From Pseudomonas sp. UYIF39 (GTDB lineage Bacteria; Pseudomonadota; Gammaproteobacteria; Pseudomonadales; Pseudomonadaceae), in assembly GCF_029963765.1 (NCBI RefSeq), contig NZ_JALBYU010000019.1:1-64000 (forward strand): DNA of 64,000 nucleotides, in the 5' to 3' direction. Shown here piece after piece: positions 34,552 to 41,859 of this stretch (its first letter is position 1; the number at the start of each line of letters is the position of its first letter). The notes under the pieces are model-generated. The model did not search any database and was not told the DNA's origin. It saw nothing but the letters and a program-made list of their open reading frames with translations. The translations under genes were made by a program, and so were the position numbers.

Positions 34552-36078
34552 ATGCGTGCTGCTCAACTTAAAGCTGTTCTGCCACGGGAGCTGCTGGCGT
34601 CCGTGGTTGTGTTTCTCGTCGCCCTGCCCTTGTGCATGGGCATCGCCATCGCCTCGGGGCTGCCGCCGTCCAAAGGCTTGATCACCGGGATCATCGGTGG
34701 CCTGGTGGTGGGCTGGATTGCCGGTTCGCCACTGCAAGTCAGCGGCCCGGCGGCTGGCTTGGCGGTTCTGGTGTTCGAACTGGTGCGCCAGCACGGTATC
34801 GCCATGCTCGGACCTATCCTGCTGCTGGCCGGTTTTCTACAACTGGTGGCTGGGCGTTTGAAACTCGGCTGTTGGTTTCGGGTGACGGCTCCGGCCGTGG
34901 TCTACGGCATGCTCGCCGGGATTGGTGTATTGATCGTGTTGTCCCAAGTGCATGTGATGCTCGATGCCGTGCCCAAGCCTTCCGGGCTGGATAACCTGGC
35001 AGCCTTCCCGGCTGCCGTCGTCCAGGCCTTGCCGTCCTTGGGTTGGCAAGCCGGGTTGCTCGGGCTGTCGACGATTGCGGTGATGTGGTTGTGGGAGAAA
35101 TTCCGCCCCCATTCTCTGCGCTTCATTCCCGGCGCGCTGCTGGGTGTAGGCCTGGCGACCATCGCCCGCCTGGTGCTCGCCTTGCAGGTCAAACGAGTGG
35201 AAGTCCCGGCCAACCTGGCGGAAGCCATCGAGTGGCTGAAACCCGCAGATTTACTCAACCTGGCTGATCCGACACTGCTCATTGCCGCCTTTACCGTGGC
35301 GTTTATCGCCAGCGCCGAAACCCTGCTCTCGGCCGCCGCGGTGGACCGCATGCACAGCGGCCAGCGCTCAGACTTCGACCGGGAATTGTCGGCTCAAGGC
35401 ATAGGCAACATGCTTTGCGGTTTACTTGGCGCGCTACCGATGACCGGCGTGATCGTGCGCAGTTCGGCCAACGTCCAGGCCGGCGCCACTACGCGACTGT
35501 CGGCGATCTTCCATGGTCTGTGGTTGCTGGCTTTCGTGTTGCTGCTGTCCAGCGTGCTGCAAAGCATCCCGGTGGCGAGCCTGGCGGGCGTGCTGGTTTA
35601 CACCGGTTTCAAACTAGTCGACCTCAAAGCCTTTCGCGGTCTGGGCCGTTATGGGCGGATGCCGATGTTCACCTACGCGGCAACCGCCCTGGCGATCATC
35701 TTCACCGACCTGCTGACCGGCGTGCTGATCGGCTTCGGCCTGACCTTGGCCAAACTGGCCTGGAAGGCTTCGCGGCTGAAAATCAGCCTGATCGATTTAC
35801 CCAAGGACGGCGAAATGGAGCTGCGATTGATAGGCGCAGCGACTTTTCTCAAGGTGCCGGCGCTGACCCATTTGCTGGGGACCATTCCAGCAGGCGCGAC
35901 AGTGCATGTGCCGCTCAATAACTTGAGCTACATCGATCACTCGTGTCTGGAGTTGCTGGAGGAATGGGGTCGGGCCAATGCGGCCAAGGGATCCAAACTG
36001 TTGATTGAAGCGCGGGGGTTGAAACGCAGGTTGGAGGGGCGTTTACGAACCACATCCGGAGTCGGTTCTACGGCATAG
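34552..36078 (+). CDS. SulP-family anion (probably bicarbonate/sulfate) transporter
   Basis: 508-aa inner-membrane transporter with about 11-12 hydrophobic helices and a C-terminal STAS-like segment (about 430-500: GAATFLKVPALTHLL; NNLSYIDHSCLELLEEWG). The SulP hallmark GLPPSKGLITGIIGGLVVG is near the N-terminus. Its position behind a carbonic anhydrase suggests bicarbonate, but sulfate cannot be excluded. The ATG at 34552 follows GGGAGAG; an ATG at 34522 lacks a ribosome site. Confidence 0.88.
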   Translation: MRAAQLKAVLPRELLASVVVFLVALPLCMGIAIASGLPPSKGLITGIIGGLVVGWIAGSPLQVSGPAAGLAVLVFELVRQHGIAMLGPILLLAGFLQLVAGRLKLGCWFRVTAPAVVYGMLAGIGVLIVLSQVHVMLDAVPKPSGLDNLAAFPAAVVQALPSLGWQAGLLGLSTIAVMWLWEKFRPHSLRFIPGALLGVGLATIARLVLALQVKRVEVPANLAEAIEWLKPADLLNLADPTLLIAAFTVAFIASAETLLSAAAVDRMHSGQRSDFDRELSAQGIGNMLCGLLGALPMTGVIVRSSANVQAGATTRLSAIFHGLWLLAFVLLLSSVLQSIPVASLAGVLVYTGFKLVDLKAFRGLGRYGRMPMFTYAATALAIIFTDLLTGVLIGFGLTLAKLAWKASRLKISLIDLPKDGEMELRLIGAATFLKVPALTHLLGTIPAGATVHVPLNNLSYIDHSCLELLEEWGRANAAKGSKLLIEARGLKRRLEGRLRTTSGVGSTA

Positions 36079-36089
36079 AGGTAAACAAT

Positions 36090-36116
36090 GTGGGAGCGAG
36101 CTTGCTCGCGATGGCG
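36090..36116 (+). repeat. Single REP element
   Basis: 27 bases identical to the core of the REP copy at 21725-21751, between the SulP gene and the convergent csdE gene. The copy lacks an inverted partner nearby. Confidence 0.88.
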
Positions 36117-36117
36117 A

Positions 36118-36522
36118 TTAACCAGCCAACTCATTCATGCGCTGCAACACGGCATTGAGGCCATTACTGCGCGACGGAGATAACTGTCTGCTCAGTCCAA
36201 GCTGGTTAAACCACTCCGGCAAGTCCACCTGCTGCAACTCAACCGCCGACAACCCGTTAACCCGCGCCAGCAGCAACGCCACCAACCCGCGAATCAACCG
36301 CGCATCGCTGCTCGCGGCAAACTGCCAGTGACCATCCTGCAACTCGCCCACCAGCCACACCTGGCTTTCACAGCCATGCACACGGTTGGCGTCACTCTTA
36401 TCCTCATCGCTCAACCCAGGCAGACGGTCGCCCCACTGCATCAACAGCCGCGCCCGTTGTTCCCAGCCGGCAGCATTCTGAAAAGTCTCCAGCGCCGTAG
36501 CCGCATCGGCAGGCAAGTTCAT
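36118..36522 (-). CDS. csdE: SufE-family sulfur acceptor
   Basis: 134-aa SufE/CsdE protein that takes persulfide sulfur from CsdA. The acceptor cysteine is Cys51 in RVHGCESQVWL. The sequence ends with the expected helical tail. The start overlaps the csdA stop by 4 bases (ATGA), so it is made together with CsdA. Downstream is the REP element at 36090-36116. Final sulfur target (iron-sulfur cluster or tRNA modification) is not readable. Confidence 0.92.
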   Translation of the reverse strand: MNLPADAATALETFQNAAGWEQRARLLMQWGDRLPGLSDEDKSDANRVHGCESQVWLVGELQDGHWQFAASSDARLIRGLVALLLARVNGLSAVELQQVDLPEWFNQLGLSRQLSPSRSNGLNAVLQRMNELAG

Positions 36523-37724
36523 CGCAACAGCTCCAGCGCCTGATCCAGCGCTTCAAAGAACCGCTCCAGGTCTTCGGAATCGTTGTACAGCGCCAAGGAC
36601 ACCCGAATCGCTCCGGCCAATTCAAAGCTTTTCAGCAACGGCATGGCGCAATGATGACCGGCGCGCACCGCGATCCCCTGTTCGGTCAGCAAATGCGCCA
36701 AATCAGAGTTATGCACACCCTCGACGACAAAACTGGCCAGCGCCAGTTGCGGCTTGCCCAACAACCGAATGCCATTCCGTGCTTCAAGGCCTTTGAGCAA
36801 ATAGTCATGCAGCGCTGCTTCGTGGGCGGACACGGCGTCCTGATCAAGCCCGGCCAGATAATCCAGCGTCGCCCCCAAACCAATCACACCGGCAATCGGC
36901 GGCGTACCAGCCTCAAAACCCAGTGGCGCCGGGCGGAACCGTGCGCTGTGGTAATCCGCATCCAGCACCATTTCTCCGCCGAATTGCCAGTGGCGCAATT
37001 GCTTGAGCGCTTCGTTGCGCCCGAACAGCACGCCCAAGCCATCGGGGCCATACAGTTTGTGGCTGGAAAACACATAGAAGTCGCAACCCAGCGCCTGCAC
37101 GTCGTGCCGGCCATGAACCACGCCTTGGGCGCCATCGACCACGGTCAGCGCGTTATGCGCCTTGGCCATCGTCAAGAGGGCGGGCAACGGCTGCCAGGCG
37201 CCGAGAACGTTGGACAGCTGACTGACCGCCAGCAAGCGGGTTCGCGGACCGATCAACTGCGCGGCGGCATCAAGGTCGATCAAACCGTCGGCGTCCAGTG
37301 GCAGGATCACCAACTTCAGGTCGCGACGGTGGGCCAGTTGCTGCCACGGCAACAGATTGGCGTGATGCTCCAGGGCGCTGATGACAACTTCATCGCCCGG
37401 ATTGAAAAGATGTTCCAGGCCGTAAGCCAGGAGGTTCAGCGCAGACGTTGCGCCGTGGGTAAAGATGATCTGCCCGCAATCGCCGGCATTGAGCCAGTGG
37501 GCGACTTTGCTGCGGCTGGCCTCGAACGCCTGGGTGGCGTGGGCGCCGGGCAGGTGTTGCGCCCGATGCACGTTGGCCGCGCCGTTGACATAGTAATGCG
37601 TCAGCGCATCCAGCAGGGCTTGAGGTTTTTGCGTGGTGGCGGCGTTGTCCAGATACGTCTGGTCTTGCCGTTGCAATGCGGCGATGGCCGGAAAATCGGC
37701 GCGCCAGGGAGAGGGCACAAGCAT
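36519..37724 (-). CDS. csdA: Cysteine desulfurase (CsdA/SufS class)
   Basis: 401-aa PLP enzyme that removes sulfur from cysteine. The PLP lysine is in VFSSHKLYGPDGLGVL and the catalytic cysteine is about Cys359 in VRAGHHCAMPLL, typical of the SufS/CsdA group. The ATG at 37724 (MLVPSPWRADFPAIAAL) is preferred; an in-frame TTG at 37733 would add three residues. The ribosome site is weak for either. First gene of csdA-csdE, 76 bases downstream of dapD on the same strand. Confidence 0.92.
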   Translation of the reverse strand: MLVPSPWRADFPAIAALQRQDQTYLDNAATTQKPQALLDALTHYYVNGAANVHRAQHLPGAHATQAFEASRSKVAHWLNAGDCGQIIFTHGATSALNLLAYGLEHLFNPGDEVVISALEHHANLLPWQQLAHRRDLKLVILPLDADGLIDLDAAAQLIGPRTRLLAVSQLSNVLGAWQPLPALLTMAKAHNALTVVDGAQGVVHGRHDVQALGCDFYVFSSHKLYGPDGLGVLFGRNEALKQLRHWQFGGEMVLDADYHSARFRPAPLGFEAGTPPIAGVIGLGATLDYLAGLDQDAVSAHEAALHDYLLKGLEARNGIRLLGKPQLALASFVVEGVHNSDLAHLLTEQGIAVRAGHHCAMPLLKSFELAGAIRVSLALYNDSEDLERFFEALDQALELLR

Positions 37725-37800
37725 GGTGGTCAAGACTCGTTTGAGCAGGCCGGGCGCTGATGATACGCGCCTGGCCGCTCTACTAACATCGAGTCGCTGC

Positions 37801-38835
37801 TTAGTTGTGAGCGTGCAGCGCTTCGTTCAGTTCGATAGCCGATTTGTGGGTTTTGCATTCCACGGCACCGGTCTCCGAATTGCGACGGAACAGCAGGTCA
37901 GGTTGACCGGCCAGTTCGCGCGCCTTCACGACTTTGACCAGTTTGTTGTTTTCGTCCAGCAGCGCCACTTTAGTACCAGCGGTTACGTACAGGCCCGACT
38001 CAACGGTGTTGCGATCGCCCAATGGAATGCCGATACCGGCATTCGCGCCGATCAGGCAGCCTTCGCCAACCTTGATCACGATGTTACCGCCGCCCGACAG
38101 GGTGCCCATGGTCGAGCAACCGCCGCCCAGGTCCGAACCCTTGCCGACGAATACGCCAGCGGAAACGCGGCCTTCGATCATGCCCGGGCCTTCGGTGCCG
38201 GCGTTGAAGTTGACGAAACCTTCGTGCATCACGGTGGTGCCTTCGCCGACATAGGCGCCCAGACGAATACGTGCCGCGTCAGCGATACGCACGCCGGCCG
38301 GAACCACGTAGTCGGTCATTTTCGGGAATTTGTCCACCGAGAACACTTCCAGCAACTCGCCACGCAGACGGGCTTCCAGTTGATGCTCGGCCAGTTCGGT
38401 CAGGTCGATCGCGCCCTGGCTGGTCCATGCCACGTTCGGCAGCAGCGGGAACACACCGGCCAGGTTCAGGCCGTGCGGCTTGACCAGGCGATGGGACAGC
38501 AGGTGCAGCTTGAGGTAAGCCTCAGGGGTGGAGGTCAATTGAGCGTCTTCGGCCAGAATGGTCGCGACCAGCGGCTTGTGACTCTCGGCCAGACGGGTCA
38601 GCAAGGCAGCCTGGGCAGCGTCAACGCTTTTCAGGGCTTCAGCCAGTTGCGACGCCTGAGCGGTGGTGAAGGCGATGGCCTGGTTGCCTTCGGTGTAGCC
38701 CAGAACAGGCGCGATGGCCGCGATCAGTTCGGCCGACGGGTTGAGCAGTGGCTGCGCGTAAAACACTTCCAGCCATGCGCCTTGACGATTTTGAGTGCCG
38801 ACACCAAAGGCCAGGCTGAACAGGGTAGTGGACAT
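37801..38835 (-). CDS. dapD: Tetrahydrodipicolinate N-succinyltransferase
   Basis: 344-aa enzyme of the succinylase branch of lysine and diaminopimelate synthesis. It transfers succinate from succinyl-CoA to tetrahydrodipicolinate. Left-handed beta-helix hexapeptide repeats run through the middle (VVPAGVRIADAARIRLGAYVG; LIGANAGIGIPLGD). This is the longer form typical of pseudomonads rather than the roughly 274-residue enteric type. AGAGGT lies 9 bases before the ATG. Its partner dapC is at 40617, so the two dap genes flank a short variable interval. Confidence 0.95.
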   Translation of the reverse strand: MSTTLFSLAFGVGTQNRQGAWLEVFYAQPLLNPSAELIAAIAPVLGYTEGNQAIAFTTAQASQLAEALKSVDAAQAALLTRLAESHKPLVATILAEDAQLTSTPEAYLKLHLLSHRLVKPHGLNLAGVFPLLPNVAWTSQGAIDLTELAEHQLEARLRGELLEVFSVDKFPKMTDYVVPAGVRIADAARIRLGAYVGEGTTVMHEGFVNFNAGTEGPGMIEGRVSAGVFVGKGSDLGGGCSTMGTLSGGGNIVIKVGEGCLIGANAGIGIPLGDRNTVESGLYVTAGTKVALLDENNKLVKVVKARELAGQPDLLFRRNSETGAVECKTHKSAIELNEALHAHN

Positions 38836-38868
38836 GTTGATACCTCTAACAAAATGGAACGGGCTGCT

Positions 38869-39231
38869 TTACTTGAGCGCTGCCGCGTAGATATCTGGCT
38901 TGAAGCCAATCAGGGTTCGGTCACCGAGATCGAGCACCGGGCGCTTGATCATCGAGGGTTGTGCGAGCATCAGTTCGATGGCTTTCGGCTGATCGAGATC
39001 GGCTTTGCGTTCGTCGTCGAGCTTGCGAAAGGTCGTGCCTGCACGGTTCAACACCACTTGCCAGCCGTGCTCGTCGCACCATTGGGTCAGGTGTTCACGG
39101 TCGATGCCGACCGTCTTGTAATCATGAAAGTCATAGCTGACAGCGTGTTCATCGAGCCAGGTGCGCGCCTTTTTCATGGTGTCGCAGGCTTTGATGCCGA
39201 AAAGGTGCAACGTTTTGCTTGAAACGGTCAA
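38869..39231 (-). CDS. yffB: ArsC/Spx-family reductase, YffB-like
   Basis: 120-aa thioredoxin-fold protein of the ArsC/YffB group. The N-terminal active-site region is HLFGIKACDTMKKARTWLDE with a single cysteine. The conserved NRAGTTFRKL and SMIKRPVLDLGD follow. YffB is probably a glutathione-dependent reductase rather than a true arsenate reductase. The start is TTG at 39231 with GGGGG 7 bases upstream. It lies 33 bases upstream of dapD on the same strand, so probably co-transcribed. Confidence 0.85.
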   Translation of the reverse strand: MTVSSKTLHLFGIKACDTMKKARTWLDEHAVSYDFHDYKTVGIDREHLTQWCDEHGWQVVLNRAGTTFRKLDDERKADLDQPKAIELMLAQPSMIKRPVLDLGDRTLIGFKPDIYAAALK

Positions 39232-39392
39232 GGAATTGCCCCCTTTGCAGGTGCTGCAAATAAAAGGTGACGGATTATGCCATGACCGGACGGTTTCGCG
39301 TCGGTCGTGGTCGGGTTTGTCTTTTTGTCTTGGTTATCAGCGGTCCTGTGCGACATTGGTGCAACGGTCAGTCGGTAGTTTAAGCGGCTAAT

Positions 39393-39680
39393 ATGGCACT
39401 TCAATGCTGTCGATTGTCTGGGAACCTGGCCGCCGAACTCAAGGCAAGGATCATGTCCGAGTATCTTCATCAACTGGAAGTGTTCAACGATTCGGCGCAA
39501 GCCCAGGCGCTGGCGTTTCAGATGGACTTGCTGGAGCGGCGTCTGCGGTTGAAGACGCTGCGAGCGCAGCGCCTGTAGTTGTATAAGCTCAGCCGTCATC
39601 ACCAGATTGGTGATGACGTGTTACGAGAAGTGTTGGGTGCGCTGGACTTGAGTGAGGCCAATCTTGGGCTAGTTAAATAG
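39393..39680 (+). pseudogene. Remnant of a sodium/proton antiporter C-terminus, with an in-frame TAG
   Basis: An open frame reads MSEYLHQLEVFNDSAQAQAL and on to LRLKTLRAQRL, then TAG at 39576. The same frame continues LYKLSRHHQIGDDVLREVLG and ends ALDLSEANLGLVK at TAG 39678. The pattern (helical, then DDVLREVLxxLDLxEA) is that of the cytoplasmic tail of CPA1-type antiporters. The membrane part is absent upstream. I recall a probable antiporter gene between dapC and dapD in P. aeruginosa (PA3660), which supports a decayed relic. A 41-codon small protein from ATG 39453 is the alternative. Confidence 0.6.
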
Positions 39681-39719
39681 TCTAACCGTGCGCACTCGAA
39701 TCTATGGATAGCTTGATTG

Positions 39720-40451
39720 CTAACGTTTGGGATAAAGCAACTTCATCAGTTTTTTATCTTTTTTACTTATCTTTCGGTTGATAGGGATTTCCCAATTGCC
39801 CAGTGTCAGCGTGTTAGCGACCGGGTGGTGCATAATGGATTTTCTGTCGTACGGCGTATAAATCGCTTCAAGTGTATTGAAGGGCTCAAAGAGATTTCTA
39901 TCGATTTGCTCTTTGGTCAATGGATTCATCTCTCTATTCTGGTAGAGCTCATACACCTTCGGTTTATCCCAGGGAATATTGGCTTCGGGGTGTTGATGTT
40001 CGTGCATTGCTCCCAAGGCGTGACCAAATTCGTGAGTCACAATCACCTCGAAGTCTTCATGCTCGGGTTTGACCCCCAGGTTCATGGTCGGCCAGTCGGG
40101 ATGAATCAACAACGCGTCGGTACCCAGCATTGAACTGTTGTCATTGTTCCTGGTGGCGATCCGGATCTCGCCCTGCAAATCATCGACGAACTCAAACTTG
40201 AGATTGATATACGGCAGCCATTGGCTGGCGGCGTCGATAATCTTCTGTTTGTGCTCCGCGTCGGGGCCATCGATAAAAGCGATTTTGAGCGTGCGTCCGT
40301 TTGCCCAGAGTTTCGAATAATTGATCAGCGAGCGCTTGCGCCGAGTACCGGTTGCGGAACCTGCGTTATCAGGATGCTCGTTTACAGCAGCGTCGTAGGA
40401 TTGTTGATCATCGGGCCATTGGATGAGGTTGCAGTCTTCAATACTGTTCAT
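39720..40451 (-). CDS. Metzincin-like zinc metallopeptidase
   Basis: 243-aa protein with a full metzincin zinc site HEFGHALGAMHEHQHP (His140, Glu141, His144, His150) and a Met-turn KSIMHHP (Met207), closest to the matrixin/astacin-type M12/M10 enzymes. No signal peptide is visible, so it may stay in the cell or leave by another route. A basic TGTRRKRSL stretch near residue 40 could mark a propeptide end. Its composition looks A+T-richer than its neighbours and it lies between dapC and yffB, so it was probably acquired. Target unknown. Confidence 0.82.
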   Translation of the reverse strand: MNSIEDCNLIQWPDDQQSYDAAVNEHPDNAGSATGTRRKRSLINYSKLWANGRTLKIAFIDGPDAEHKQKIIDAASQWLPYINLKFEFVDDLQGEIRIATRNNDNSSMLGTDALLIHPDWPTMNLGVKPEHEDFEVIVTHEFGHALGAMHEHQHPEANIPWDKPKVYELYQNREMNPLTKEQIDRNLFEPFNTLEAIYTPYDRKSIMHHPVANTLTLGNWEIPINRKISKKDKKLMKLLYPKR

Positions 40452-40581
40452 TGGCTACTTCTTCCATGAAGTTCGGTAAAAATTGTGTGGGTGCGCACAG
40501 TAATGCGCTACATGAGAGTAAGAGGGCTCTGCAGTTCAGTGAACTTTAATTTTTGCTGAAGTGTAACTGGCTGTATGGGAG

Positions 40582-40610
40582 GCCCGCACTGCGTTGCACA
40601 GTGCGGGCCG
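40582..40610 (-). terminator. Hairpin between dapC and the metzincin gene
   Basis: GGCCCGCACTG/CAGTGCGGGCC, perfect 11-base stem with a 7-base loop, just past the dapC stop on the minus strand. It lacks a clear T run on either side. Confidence 0.6.
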
Positions 40611-40616
40611 GGATAC

Positions 40617-41816
40617 TTAATTATTACGAGTAATAAAGTCGCGAATTCTCTTCGCCGCTTCTACGCATTCGGCCAACGGAGCGACTAGCGCCATGCGCAC
40701 GCGACCAGCTCCCGGATTAGCGCCGTCAACTTCACGGGACAGATAAGAACCCGGCACCACCGTCACATGCTCTTCAGTAAAAAGATCACGGCAGAACGCT
40801 TCATCATCACCGTCAACGCTTGGCCATAAGTAGAAACCGCCATCCGGACGCTGCACGTCCATCACAGGGCTGAGGATTTCCAGCACCGCATCGTACTTCT
40901 CGCGGTACAGCGCACGGTTGGCGCGCACGTGTACTTCGTCATTCCACGCCGCAACGCTGGCCAATTGGGTCTGAACCGGCATCGCGCAGCCGTGGTAGGT
41001 GCGATACAGCAGGAAGCCTTTGAGAATATCGGCATCGCCGGCCACGAAGCCCGAACGCAGGCCCGGCAGGTTGGAACGCTTGGACAAGCTGTGGAACACC
41101 ACGCAACGCTTGAAGTCCTTGCGGCCCAGTTCCACGCAGGCGCTGAGCAGCCCGGCCGGCGGGGTTTGTTCGTCGAAATACAGTTCGCTGTAGCACTCGT
41201 CGGCGGCGATCACGAAGTCGTATTCGTCGGCCAGGGCAATCAGCTTCTTCAGGGTTTCAACCGGGATCAGGGCGCCGGTCGGGTTACCCGGCGAGCACAG
41301 GAACAGGATCTGGCAGCGTTTCCAGATATCCGGTGAAACAGCGTCGAAATCCGGGTTGAAGCCGTTTTCATCCAGGCAGGGCAGGTAATGCGGCTTGGCC
41401 CCGGCCAGGAACGCTGCACCTTCGTAGATCTGATAGAACGGGTTAGGGCTGACCACCAGCGCATCGTCGCCACGGTTGACCACAGTCTGGGTAAAGGCGA
41501 ACAGCGCTTCACGAGTGCCGTTGACCGGCAGCACATTGCGCGCCGGGTCGAGCCAGCCGTTCGGAACGTTGAAACGACGTTCGCACCACGCGGCGATGGC
41601 TTCACGCAGGGCCGGAATGCCGAGAGTGGTCGGGTACACGGCCATCTGATCCAGATTACTTGCCAGCGCTTCGGCGACAAAGCTTGGCGAACGGTGCTTC
41701 GGCTCGCCAATGGACAGCGCTATGGCACGCTTGTCCGGATTTGGTGTGACGCTGCCGAGCAGGGCGCGGAGCTTCTCGAACGGGTAGGGCTGCAACTGGT
41801 TCAGAGCGTTGTTCAT
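40617..41816 (-). CDS. dapC: Succinyldiaminopimelate transaminase
   Basis: 399-aa class I/II PLP aminotransferase of the diaminopimelate pathway. It makes N-succinyl-LL-diaminopimelate from the DapD-derived keto acid. The PLP lysine is in SLSKRSNLPGLRSG. LCSPGNPTGALIPVE and the PLP-phosphate Arg region PGAGRVRMAL are present. It lies 43 bases downstream of glnD on the same strand. The ribosome site is weak. Confidence 0.94.
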   Translation of the reverse strand: MNNALNQLQPYPFEKLRALLGSVTPNPDKRAIALSIGEPKHRSPSFVAEALASNLDQMAVYPTTLGIPALREAIAAWCERRFNVPNGWLDPARNVLPVNGTREALFAFTQTVVNRGDDALVVSPNPFYQIYEGAAFLAGAKPHYLPCLDENGFNPDFDAVSPDIWKRCQILFLCSPGNPTGALIPVETLKKLIALADEYDFVIAADECYSELYFDEQTPPAGLLSACVELGRKDFKRCVVFHSLSKRSNLPGLRSGFVAGDADILKGFLLYRTYHGCAMPVQTQLASVAAWNDEVHVRANRALYREKYDAVLEILSPVMDVQRPDGGFYLWPSVDGDDEAFCRDLFTEEHVTVVPGSYLSREVDGANPGAGRVRMALVAPLAECVEAAKRIRDFITRNN

Positions 41817-41859
41817 CGGTACGGGGTCTCGTTCAAAGCGGCTGAATCCTGACGCGCAA

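Noticed and set aside
37633..39222. 529-codon plus-strand open frame across dapD and yffB
   Set aside because: Antisense to two well-recognised genes. No domain.
39453..39578. 41-codon stand-alone small protein
   Set aside because: The same frame continues past TAG with matching antiporter-tail sequence, so a relic is the better explanation. Kept as an alternative in the pseudogene entry.
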